Source: Thiotrichales bacterium (GTDB lineage: Bacteria; Pseudomonadota; Gammaproteobacteria; PS1; Pseudothioglobaceae). From it: a stretch of DNA of 11,450 nucleotides. A program made the position numbers and the translations under genes. How positions within the stretch are numbered: position 1 is the stretch's first letter; every line of letters starts with the position of its first letter. Below are positions 1-6,554 of the stretch, in pieces. The stretch spans positions 4,452 to 15,901 of the forward strand of contig NZUR01000047.1 in NCBI GenBank assembly GCA_002698045.1, given 5' to 3'. The notes under the pieces are model-generated. The model saw nothing but the letters and a program-made list of their open reading frames with translations, ran no database searches and had not been told where the DNA came from.

Positions 1-1674
1 ACAATTAAGGCAGATTTTTTTGCTGGATTAACGGGCGCTATAATCGTGCTTCCGCAAAGCGTAGCATTTGCGACAATTGCTGGAATGCCTCCAGAATATG
101 GACTTTATGCGGCTATGGTTGTTCCGATAATTGCTGCATTGTTTGGATCATCTTTTCATCTAGTTTCTGGACCAACTACCGCTATTTCAATTGTCGTTTT
201 TGCTGCAGTCAGTAAATATGCTGCTCCAGGAAGCGAAGAATTTGTGGCATTGGCGCTTACACTAACTTTTTTAGCGGGGGTTTATCAATTAGTTTTTGGC
301 CTCGCTAAATTTGGTCTGTTAGTTAACTTTGTATCTCACAATGTTGTCATTGGTTTTACTGCTGGTGCAGCTCTATTAATAGCTAGTAGTCAGATTCCTT
401 ATATTTTGGGAATACATATTCCAAGGGGTGAAGGTTTTATCAATACTTGGATTGATCTATATTCCGGAGTTGGAGAATTTAATATTTACCTACTTATAGT
501 TGGACTCGGGACATTAGTTAGTGCAATTATTATCAAACTTATAAGACCTAAATTTCCTTATCTATTAATTGGGATGTTTGTAGGTGGTTTTTTGGCTTTT
601 TATTTAAGTAGTTTTACTGATAGTATTGAAACTGTTGGAGTAATGCCTGCTTATTTCCCGCCTCTATCATCACCTAATTTTTCATTAAACTCATTGAAGT
701 CACTTGCACCTGAAGCATTTGCAATAGCACTTTTAGGTCTTATTGAGGCATCATCAATTGGACGATCAATTGCTACTAAGTCTAATCAAAGAATTAACCC
801 TAGCCAAGAATTTATTGGTCAGGGAACATCTAATATTGTTGGAAGTTTTTTCTCTGGTTATGCTTCTTCTGGTTCATTTACAAGGACAGGAGTCAACTTT
901 GAATCTGGAGCAAGAACACCTCTATCAGCAATACTAGCTGCACTTTTCTTAATGGTTATTGTTCTTCTTGTGGGGCCGTTAATTTCCTACTTGCCTTACG
1001 CAGCGATGGCAGGAATTATTTTAATTGTTGCCTATAACTTGATAGATTTTCAGAGTATCAAAAAAACGTTTACTTATAGTAAGTCTGAAAGTGTTATTTT
1101 TACGGCAACTTTTTTATCCACCTTGCTATTTGAATTAGAGTTCGCTATTTATTTAGGTGTTTTATTATCATTGATGCTTTTTATTGCTAAAACATCTGCG
1201 CCAGAAGTTCATACCTTAGCCTTTGGTAGTCCTCCAGGAGAGGATATTAGAAAGCTGCAAAGTATCAGAAAGACGCCTTTAGTCCAGTGCCCACAACTTA
1301 AGATAATTCGCATTGATATGTCTATTTATTTTGGCTCCATAAATCATATACAAAAGCAAATAAGCCAGATTGTTGATAATCAAAGAATCTACCATATTTT
1401 AATTGTTGCTAGTGGTGTTAACTTTATTGATCTTGCTGGTATAGAAGGTCTTTTAATTGAACATAGGCGCCTTAAAGCGCTTAATGGAAATTTGTATTTA
1501 GTTGATGTTAAATCTTCAACTTACGAATTTATGGAAAAAGTTAACTTTGTTAATGAGATAGGTCGAGAGAATTTTTTCGAATCAAAAGAGGAGGCAATCC
1601 ATATTGTGTTTGATCGTCTCGATAGAAGTAAGTGTGAAAAGTGTCAGGCGCTTGTTTTTAAGGAGTGCCAATAA
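1..1674 (+). CDS. SulP-family anion transporter (sulfate permease-like), 5'-truncated by window edge
   Basis: This is an inner-membrane secondary anion transporter of the SulP (SLC26-like) family with a C-terminal STAS domain. The frame is open to base 1, and its first residues (TIKADFFAGLTGAIIVLPQS) already match the conserved family N-terminus, so the real start lies upstream; the GTG at 46 is internal. 557 residues are visible, with probably a few tens missing. Many hydrophobic segments run from base 1 to about 1200. The family signature region (GLIEASSIGRSIA, then a GQG) lies near 736–830. The STAS domain occupies about 1290–1610 and contains NFIDLAG, with no Ser or Thr at the position phosphorylated in SpoIIAA-like STAS proteins. 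The C-terminus has a CxxC pair plus a third Cys (codons 1633, 1642, 1666). SulP members carry sulfate, bicarbonate or other anions, and the substrate cannot be read from the sequence. A terminator follows and the next genes are convergent. Confidence 0.93.
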   Translation, partial: TIKADFFAGLTGAIIVLPQSVAFATIAGMPPEYGLYAAMVVPIIAALFGSSFHLVSGPTTAISIVVFAAVSKYAAPGSEEFVALALTLTFLAGVYQLVFGLAKFGLLVNFVSHNVVIGFTAGAALLIASSQIPYILGIHIPRGEGFINTWIDLYSGVGEFNIYLLIVGLGTLVSAIIIKLIRPKFPYLLIGMFVGGFLAFYLSSFTDSIETVGVMPAYFPPLSSPNFSLNSLKSLAPEAFAIALLGLIEASSIGRSIATKSNQRINPSQEFIGQGTSNIVGSFFSGYASSGSFTRTGVNFESGARTPLSAILAALFLMVIVLLVGPLISYLPYAAMAGIILIVAYNLIDFQSIKKTFTYSKSESVIFTATFLSTLLFELEFAIYLGVLLSLMLFIAKTSAPEVHTLAFGSPPGEDIRKLQSIRKTPLVQCPQLKIIRIDMSIYFGSINHIQKQISQIVDNQRIYHILIVASGVNFIDLAGIEGLLIEHRRLKALNGNLYLVDVKSSTYEFMEKVNFVNEIGRENFFESKEEAIHIVFDRLDRSKCEKCQALVFKECQ

Positions 1675-1702
1675 TGAATATAAAGAATTAAAAAATATAA
1701 AT

Positions 1703-1733
1703 AAAAAAAGCTCGATTTATTCGAGCTTTTTTT
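1703..1733. terminator. Bidirectional rho-independent terminator
   Basis: A perfect stem of AGCTCGA (1709–1715) with TCGAGCT (1721–1727) and a 5-nt loop is extended by an A-run (1703–1708) facing a T-run (1728–1733). Read on the plus strand it ends the SulP gene, 28 bases after its stop. Read on the minus strand it starts 5 bases beyond the encoded CCA of tRNA-Cys and ends in a T-run, so it also closes the tRNA/pgsA unit. Shared use by two convergent units is inferred from the symmetry. Confidence 0.88.
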
Positions 1734-1738
1734 GTTAT

Positions 1739-1812
1739 TGGAGGCTGGGACCGGAGTCGAACCGGTCTATAAGGCTTTGCAGGCCCCTGCATAACCGCTT
1801 TGCTACCCAGCC
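1739..1812 (-). tRNA. tRNA-Cys (anticodon GCA)
   Basis: The minus strand folds as a complete cloverleaf of 74 nt including an encoded CCA (1739–1741). The acceptor GGCTGGG pairs with CCCAGCC, and the discriminator base is U. The D arm has a 3-bp stem (GCA/TGC). The anticodon loop is CTGCAAA, giving GCA, with a 5-bp stem whose two outer pairs are G·U. The variable loop is 4 nt, and the T arm is ACCGG/CCGGT with TTCGACT. Sequence and features match bacterial tRNA-Cys. It lies 57 bases downstream of tRNA-Gly, the order seen in E. coli (glyW-cysT), and is followed directly by a terminator, so it is the last gene of the minus-strand unit. Confidence 0.96.
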
Positions 1813-1869
1813 AATTGAGGTTCATCTATAAAAGCCTAATTATAAAGGCAAATGCAAACTATTAGAATA

Positions 1870-1945
1870 TGGAGCGGGAAACGAGATTCGAACTCGCGAC
1901 ATTCACGTTGGCAACGTGATGCTCTACCAGCTGAGCTATTCCCGC
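1870..1945 (-). tRNA. tRNA-Gly (anticodon GCC)
   Basis: This is a 76-nt cloverleaf on the minus strand with encoded CCA (1870–1872). The acceptor GCGGGAA pairs with TTCCCGC, the D stem is GCTC/GAGC, the anticodon stem TCACG/CGTGA holds the loop TTGCCAA, and the T arm GCGAG/CTCGT carries TTCGAAT. It reads GGC and GGU codons. It starts 29 bases after the pgsA stop codon and is preceded by its own consensus promoter (1958–1985). It is probably co-transcribed with tRNA-Cys, because no terminator separates them. Confidence 0.97.
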
Positions 1946-1957
1946 ATAAGGTTTGAA

Positions 1958-1985
1958 ATTATAGTGTTTTTTTTCTAGCTGTCAA
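1958..1985 (-). promoter_or_regulatory. Consensus sigma70 promoter for tRNA-Gly–tRNA-Cys
   Basis: On the minus strand a perfect TTGACA (-35, 1980–1985) is separated by 16 bases from a perfect TATAAT (-10, 1958–1963). The -35 box lies inside the last codons of pgsA, and the spacer contains the pgsA stop codon and a run of eight A. The predicted start, about 6–7 bases after the -10 box (near 1951), leaves only a few bases before the mature tRNA-Gly 5' end at 1945. This short leader is typical of stable-RNA promoters. Function is inferred; the two hexamers are seen directly. Confidence 0.82.
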
Positions 1986-2559
1986 ATGTTTTTAGACCTG
2001 CAATTAGATAATTAAAGCCAGACCAGAGTGTCAAAACTGTTGCTGAAAATAGGAGTACTAGACCTACCATATAAATCTCTTTATTTGAAAAGATAAATAG
2101 TGGTTGTTGAAAGAGAAGAAACAATATGGCAGTCATTTGCATAAATGTTTTTGATTTACCCATCCATGAAACTGAAACCTTAGCCCTTTTACCAACTTCA
2201 CTCATCCATTCTCTGAGAGCAGAAACAAGAATCTCCCTGGAAATTATAATAATTGATGGTAAGGTGATAAACCAAGTATGGTAATAATCTGTTAAGAGAA
2301 CCAGCGCTGTACAAACCATTAACTTGTCTGCCACTGGGTCTAGAAATGCCCCAAGAGCTGACACTTGGTTTAGTTTTCTAGCTAAAAAACCATCGATAAA
2401 GTCAGTAGCACTAATAAGTGCATAAATTGCAACTAAAGAATTGTTAATCCATGCAAGGGGCTCACCATCAAAATAGTTTGGCTGTAAATAAAACAAACCT
2501 ATGAAAACAGGAATTAAGCCGATCCTTGATAGCGTAATTAAGTTAGGAAGAGTCATCAT
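1975..2559 (-). CDS. pgsA: CDP-diacylglycerol–glycerol-3-phosphate 3-phosphatidyltransferase
   Basis: PgsA is an inner-membrane enzyme that transfers a phosphatidyl group from CDP-diacylglycerol to glycerol 3-phosphate, giving phosphatidylglycerophosphate, the committed step to phosphatidylglycerol and cardiolipin. The protein has 194 residues, close to the usual size. The full CDP-alcohol phosphotransferase motif is present: D53, D56, G57, A60, R61, G70, D74 and D78 with canonical spacing (TDFIDGFLARKL at 52–63). The N-terminus (TLPNLITLSRIGLIP) is typical of PgsA, and several hydrophobic helices follow. Two adjacent ATG codons (2557–2559 and 2554–2556) could each be the start, and neither has a clear Shine-Dalgarno sequence. 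The gene lies between tRNA-Arg (54 bases upstream) and tRNA-Gly (29 bases downstream). pgsA followed by Gly and Cys tRNA genes is also the E. coli order. Confidence 0.96.
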   Translation of the reverse strand: MMTLPNLITLSRIGLIPVFIGLFYLQPNYFDGEPLAWINNSLVAIYALISATDFIDGFLARKLNQVSALGAFLDPVADKLMVCTALVLLTDYYHTWFITLPSIIIISREILVSALREWMSEVGKRAKVSVSWMGKSKTFMQMTAILFLLFQQPLFIFSNKEIYMVGLVLLFSATVLTLWSGFNYLIAGLKTFDS

Positions 2560-2613
2560 ATAATGCTAATTCTATCAAAGACTCGTGATGTTTAGAATAA
2601 ACTTTTTCAAGTA

Positions 2614-2690
2614 TGGCGCGCTCGGCAGGATTCGAACCTGCAACCGCTCGGTTCGTAGCCGAGTACTCTATCCAGTTGAGCCACGAGCGC
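2614..2690 (-). tRNA. tRNA-Arg (anticodon ACG, read as ICG)
   Basis: This is a 77-nt cloverleaf on the minus strand with encoded CCA (2614–2616). The acceptor GCGCTCG pairs with CGAGCGC, discriminator G. The D stem is GCTC/GAGT, the anticodon stem CTCGG/CCGAG carries loop CTACGAA, and the T arm GCAGG/CCTGC carries TTCGAAT. The anticodon A34 is expected to be deaminated to inosine by TadA so that CGU, CGC and CGA are read. It lies 34 bases after the murF stop and upstream of pgsA, with its own promoter (2700–2728). No terminator hairpin is visible between it and pgsA. Confidence 0.97.
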
Positions 2691-2699
2691 AGCTGCGTA

Positions 2700-2728
2700 A
2701 TTATCGCTATGTTTGAAGGAAAGGTCAA
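2700..2728 (-). promoter_or_regulatory. Sigma70-type promoter for tRNA-Arg, overlapping the murF stop codon
   Basis: On the minus strand TTGACC (-35, 2723–2728) is separated by 17 bases from GATAAT (-10, 2700–2705). Each hexamer matches the consensus at five of six positions, with optimal spacing. The murF stop codon TGA (2725–2727) lies inside the -35 box. Predicted initiation near 2694 is only a few bases before the mature tRNA-Arg 5' end at 2690. With no terminator seen after the tRNA, the same promoter may also supply pgsA. Confidence 0.72.
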
Positions 2729-4053
2729 GGAGAGTTTAAAGTATTTACTAAAATATCAACTAATTTATTGAGCTCCATCATTCTAGAGCCTTTTATTAAA
2801 ATTGTTGAACCTTTTTGGCCTTTATTGAGTGTATTGAAAATTGATTTAATGTCTGGAAAATTTTCACCTTTGTAATGTTTTGCATCTTCACCAATTGTAA
2901 GGAGCTTGTCTATTCCTGCTTTTCTCGCATACTCTCCAATTTCTTGATGCATTTTTTTTGATTCTTTACCTAATTCAGCCATCGACCCTAGAACAGCAAT
3001 TTTCTTACCAGGAAATTGTTTGATTGTATCAATCGCAGCCTTCATTGATTGAGGATTTGCGTTGTAGCTATCATCCAGTATAGTGAAATTACTAAGCTCT
3101 ATTAATTCAAGTCGACCCTTTTCTGGTTGAGAGTTTTCAAGGCCTTGCTTTATGAGATTAAGATCAACACCCAGCTTTAAAGCGCAAGCAGAGGCAGCTA
3201 CTGCATTCTCTATTTGGTGTAAACCGACCATAGGGAGAGTGATATCGATTTTATTATTATTGCAATTCAGTAAAAAGTTTAGATGCCTTCTAGATTGTTG
3301 AATATGGCTTGCATAAATAGAGCTTTTATTTCCAAAAAAAGTAAATCTTTGAGTTCCAGACATTTTTTTCCAGACATCTATATAGGGAGACTCTATATTC
3401 ATTAATGCAATGGCATTTTTAGACAAAGACTCAAAGATTTCACCTTTTGCTTTTACTAGGTTTTTTAAACTGCCAAATTCCCCTAAGTGTGCATTATTAG
3501 CATTTGTTATTACTGCCATATCGGGTAGAGCTATATTACATAAAAGACTAATTTCTTTAGTATGATTTGCACCCATCTCAATAATACAGAATGCATGAAT
3601 TCTAGATAATTCTAGGAGTGTTTTTGGAACGCCTAGGTGGTTGTTTAGGTTGCCTTTAGTTGAAAGGGTTGGGGCATGTAATGACAATATAGAATTGAGC
3701 ATATTTTTTGTTGTTGTTTTACCATTACTTCCCGTTATTGCTATTACTTGAGGGGAGCATGATTTTCGGTGCCAAGCAGCTAATTTTTGGTAAGCCTGCT
3801 CTGTATTTTTAACTTCAATAGTAGGTAAATTTGAGTTAACTTTTTTGTTAACGATAATTGCCTTTGCACCCAAATCCTCTGCTTTTTGGATAAAAGAATG
3901 CCCATCAAAATTGATACCCTTTAGAGCAATAAAGAGCTTTCCAGAAACTTCATCTCTAGTATCAGTGCACACTCCTTTAAACCCAACTGTTTTAGTTGAG
4001 GATAATTTTCCATTAACTAGTTTGGCAACCAGTTGAGTGTCAGATAAGAGCAT
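2725..4053 (-). CDS. murF: UDP-N-acetylmuramoyl-tripeptide–D-alanyl-D-alanine ligase
   Basis: MurF is a cytoplasmic ATP-dependent ligase that adds D-Ala-D-Ala to UDP-MurNAc-tripeptide, the last cytoplasmic step of the peptidoglycan peptide stem. Length is 442 residues, normal for the family. Mur-ligase motifs appear in order: the ATP-binding loop GSNGKTTTK (108–116), GNLNNHLGVP (134–143), EMGANHTKEI (159–168), AKGEIFE (202–208), DDSYNANP (327–334), LGSMAELGKES (355–365) and KGSR (421–424). The DDSYNANP motif separates MurF from MurC, MurD and MurE. The start ATG lies inside the end of murE (14-base overlap) and has a GAGG Shine-Dalgarno sequence at 4063–4066, 9 bases upstream, so translational coupling to murE is likely. 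The other usual cell-wall cluster members (mraY, murD, ftsW) are not adjacent. Confidence 0.97.
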   Translation of the reverse strand: MLLSDTQLVAKLVNGKLSSTKTVGFKGVCTDTRDEVSGKLFIALKGINFDGHSFIQKAEDLGAKAIIVNKKVNSNLPTIEVKNTEQAYQKLAAWHRKSCSPQVIAITGSNGKTTTKNMLNSILSLHAPTLSTKGNLNNHLGVPKTLLELSRIHAFCIIEMGANHTKEISLLCNIALPDMAVITNANNAHLGEFGSLKNLVKAKGEIFESLSKNAIALMNIESPYIDVWKKMSGTQRFTFFGNKSSIYASHIQQSRRHLNFLLNCNNNKIDITLPMVGLHQIENAVAASACALKLGVDLNLIKQGLENSQPEKGRLELIELSNFTILDDSYNANPQSMKAAIDTIKQFPGKKIAVLGSMAELGKESKKMHQEIGEYARKAGIDKLLTIGEDAKHYKGENFPDIKSIFNTLNKGQKGSTILIKGSRMMELNKLVDILVNTLNSP

Positions 4054-5428
4054 TTAATGCAACCTCAATGTCACTAAAGGGTAGTATTTGAGAGCCAATT
4101 GTTTGAGTAGTCTCATGACCCTTTCCAGCAATAAGTAATACTTCATTCTCGTCCAGTGTGGTTACTGCTGAAATGATTGCTTTTTTTCTATCAAGTATTA
4201 CTTGGAAGTCATTTTCTACTTTAATGCCAGCAAGGATGTCATCAATAATTTTTCCCGGTTCTTCACTTCTAGGGTTGTCATTAGTAATAACTATGCTATG
4301 AGCATTTTCACTTGCAATCTTACCCATAATTTGACGTTTAGTTTTATCCCTATCTCCACCACAGCCAAAAACAAGTCTAATTCTGTAATCTGGGTAATGG
4401 TCCTGGAGAGTGATTAATGCATTTAATAAAGCATCAGGTGTGTGGGCATAATCAATCCAAATATTTTTCTTTGCTAGTTTTTGCATCCTTCCGGGAGGGG
4501 GCGATAACTCTGCAAGCTTTGGTATGAGAGTATCATCATCATAACCTAAGGATTTAACACTTTTATAGGCTGCCATAGCATTTGAAAGATTAAAGCTTCC
4601 TATTAATGGCAATTCAAAAACAAAGCTATTAAGTTGGCAGATGAAGCCATTCTCATTACTTTTGAAATAACTCAAATCATCTACACTAAAAGTTTCAGTT
4701 TCTATTGCGGATGAAATATCTAAAAAATAAGAATGATTTTCATCATCACGATTAATAATTGCTTTTTTTGTGAAACTCTTATTGAATAACTTACCCTTTG
4801 CTTCTTGGTAATTCTTCATAGTTTTATGGTAATCCAAGTGATCTTGAGTAAGATTTGTAAATATCCCTTGAATAAAAGAAAGCCCTTCAAGTCTTCCTTG
4901 TATTAGGGCATGAGAAGAGGCTTCAATTATCGCAATTTCTACTCCTTGATCAATATAATCCTGAAGGGCGCTATAAATTGTACAAATATCAGGAGTTGTA
5001 TTAATCGTTTTTTTATCGATATGACTTAGGCCAAGAGTGCCAATAACTTCATTTTTAATATTTAATGCATTGAGAAGTTGAGAGATAAAATGACTTACTG
5101 ATGTTTTTCCATTAGTACCTGTTACTGCAATAAGTTTAATATTCTTTGCTTCTGGATAGAGGTTTTGAGCAAGTTTTGGTAAATAAGATCTAAGATTATC
5201 AATCCTTATACTTGGAACAGAGCATTCAATGTCTTTTCCATCAACTAAAACACCTATACATCCATTATCAATTGCATGATTAATGAATTCAGAGCCATGT
5301 TTTTGTTCACCTTGAAGTGCTACAAAAAGATCACCCTTTTTAAGTGTGCTTGAGTTTAATGAAAGTCCAGTTACATCGAATGACAATGATGTATTTTGAA
5401 TACTAGATAGTAGGAGCTTAATATCCAT
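4040..5428 (-). CDS. murE: UDP-N-acetylmuramoyl-L-alanyl-D-glutamate–2,6-diaminopimelate ligase
   Basis: MurE is a cytoplasmic ligase adding the third amino acid to UDP-MurNAc-L-Ala-D-Glu. The 462 residues are somewhat shorter than E. coli MurE (495), but all core motifs are present: ATP loop GTNGKTS (104–110), TTPD (144–147), EASSHAL (169–175), NLTQDHLDYH (192–201), the lysine K211 at the position carbamylated in the family, DYAHTPDAL (326–334), DNPR (384–387) and GKGHE (435–439). DNPR is the signature of meso-diaminopimelate-specific enzymes, so a Gram-negative A1-gamma type wall is expected. No Shine-Dalgarno sequence is visible before the ATG at 5428. It lies 58 bases after kdsD, with no terminator in the gap, and overlaps murF. 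Confidence 0.97.
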   Translation of the reverse strand: MDIKLLLSSIQNTSLSFDVTGLSLNSSTLKKGDLFVALQGEQKHGSEFINHAIDNGCIGVLVDGKDIECSVPSIRIDNLRSYLPKLAQNLYPEAKNIKLIAVTGTNGKTSVSHFISQLLNALNIKNEVIGTLGLSHIDKKTINTTPDICTIYSALQDYIDQGVEIAIIEASSHALIQGRLEGLSFIQGIFTNLTQDHLDYHKTMKNYQEAKGKLFNKSFTKKAIINRDDENHSYFLDISSAIETETFSVDDLSYFKSNENGFICQLNSFVFELPLIGSFNLSNAMAAYKSVKSLGYDDDTLIPKLAELSPPPGRMQKLAKKNIWIDYAHTPDALLNALITLQDHYPDYRIRLVFGCGGDRDKTKRQIMGKIASENAHSIVITNDNPRSEEPGKIIDDILAGIKVENDFQVILDRKKAIISAVTTLDENEVLLIAGKGHETTQTIGSQILPFSDIEVALNALI

Positions 5429-5486
5429 TTTTATTATTATTGGAGAAAAAAACTAAATAATATAAATGCAAATAAAGTGTCAGTCA

Positions 5487-6452
5487 CTAAAATAATTTCG
5501 CCTGAATCAAAATATGCATAGTTATAGCACCAACGATTTGATTATTAGAATCTATGACTGGTAATGAAGTTATACTATATTTTTCCATCAGTTGCATTGC
5601 TATTAAGGCTGGCTCATGAGCTTCAATTGATTTGCAATCTCTAGTCATAACTTCTTCTATAGTCAATTCTTGAAAATTTATGTTTGACTCTATTGCGCGT
5701 CTCAAATCACCATCAGTAAAGATGCCTAAAAGTTTATGATTCTCTACAATGAGAACCATACCAAGTGCTTTTTCACTCATGACTAAAAGACTATCTATAA
5801 GTAATTCCGCCTTTGAAACAATAGGAATATCCTCACCTGATTTCATAATGCTTGAAACAAAAGTAAGCAAGCGCCTACCTAGCGCACCTGAAGGATGAGA
5901 CATAGCAAAATCATCTGAACTAAAGTTATTTAAATTAATAAGTGAAATCGCAATCGCATCACCCATAACTAATGCAGCAGTAGTACTTGATGTTGGAGCA
6001 AGATTATTAGGACACGCTTCTTTTTTAACACTAACATCTATGTGAAATTGACTTGACATACCTATAGAAGAGTTAGAATTTCCAGTCATACTAATAATTG
6101 GCACATTTATTCTTTTAATTCCAGGCAGAAGTGAGATCATTTCATCAGATTCACCAGAATACGAAATCATAATTACAACATCATTCCCAGTAATCACGCC
6201 CAAGTCACCATGACCTGCTTCACCAGGGTGCATATAGAATGAGGGAGTGCCAGTAGAGGATAGGGTTGATGCAATCTTCTTGGCAATATGCCCAGATTTA
6301 CCCATTCCAATAAGAATCACTTTTCCTTTACAGGCAGCAAGAAGATGGCATGCCCCATCAAATTTTTGATCGATTCTATCTTTTAATAACAGAATAGAGT
6401 CAGCTTCAGTTTGTATAACTGCTTTTGCAATTTCAGTTACTGGTTTTCCCAC
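5487..6452 (-). CDS. kdsD: D-arabinose-5-phosphate isomerase (KdsD/KpsF family)
   Basis: KdsD interconverts D-ribulose 5-phosphate and D-arabinose 5-phosphate in the cytoplasm, the first step of KDO synthesis for LPS. The 321 residues comprise an N-terminal SIS domain (about 30–175) and two C-terminal CBS domains (about 203–255 and 268–321). SIS motifs are GMGKSGHIAKKIA (49–61), HPGEAGHGDLG (75–85), SYSGES (97–102) and HPSGALGRRL (186–195). Residues K52, H81, E104 and H186 fall at a constant offset of seven from the E. coli KdsD active-site residues K59, H88, E111 and H193, so the enzyme should be active. The start is GTG, fits the family N-terminus, and lacks a clear Shine-Dalgarno sequence. 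The usual partners kdsC and lptC are not next to it; murE follows instead. A KpsF- or GutQ-type paralogue role is possible, but nothing here suggests capsule or glucitol genes. Confidence 0.93.
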   Translation of the reverse strand: MGKPVTEIAKAVIQTEADSILLLKDRIDQKFDGACHLLAACKGKVILIGMGKSGHIAKKIASTLSSTGTPSFYMHPGEAGHGDLGVITGNDVVIMISYSGESDEMISLLPGIKRINVPIISMTGNSNSSIGMSSQFHIDVSVKKEACPNNLAPTSSTTAALVMGDAIAISLINLNNFSSDDFAMSHPSGALGRRLLTFVSSIMKSGEDIPIVSKAELLIDSLLVMSEKALGMVLIVENHKLLGIFTDGDLRRAIESNINFQELTIEEVMTRDCKSIEAHEPALIAMQLMEKYSITSLPVIDSNNQIVGAITMHILIQAKLF

Positions 6453-6554
6453 AAGCGTTGAATAATTAGTCGTTGTTAATTGAATAGATTATAAATATTA
6501 TTTGAATAATTTGGGCCTTATAATTGAACGAGATTAATTATTAAAGTTTATACA
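6453..6554. promoter_or_regulatory. Divergent AT-rich promoter region between kdsD and the phosphatase gene
   Basis: This 102-base gap separates two divergent GTG-started genes and must hold at least one promoter. A perfect TATAAT lies at 6519–6524 on the plus strand, about 30 bases before the phosphatase start. Another lies at 6488–6493 on the minus strand, about 35 bases before the kdsD start. Neither has a recognisable -35 box at 16–18 bases (TATTAT and GCCCAA respectively at 17), so the assignments are tentative. In AT-rich DNA such hexamers also occur by chance. No operator-like palindrome was found. Confidence 0.4.

Noticed and set aside
46..48. GTG at 46 as the start of the SulP gene
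   Set aside because: The 15 upstream codons to the window edge are open and match the conserved SulP N-terminal motif, so this GTG is an internal valine.
1604..1831. 75-codon plus-strand frame after the SulP gene
   Set aside because: It runs across the terminator and the antisense of tRNA-Cys, so it cannot be a plausible protein gene.
1839..1844. TATAAT on the minus strand between tRNA-Gly and tRNA-Cys as a separate tRNA-Cys promoter
   Set aside because: No -35-like hexamer at 16–18 bases; in AT-rich DNA the hexamer alone is weak evidence, and the strong promoter before tRNA-Gly suffices.
2560..2613. Terminator after tRNA-Arg
   Set aside because: The only hairpin is a 5-bp GTTTA/TAAAC stem with no following T-run.
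2543..2728. 61-codon minus-strand frame between murF and pgsA
   Set aside because: It is the conceptual translation of tRNA-Arg and its flanks; the cloverleaf explains the sequence.
5429..5486. Promoter or terminator between kdsD and murE
   Set aside because: The gap is AT-rich but holds neither a paired -35/-10 set nor a stem with a T-run.
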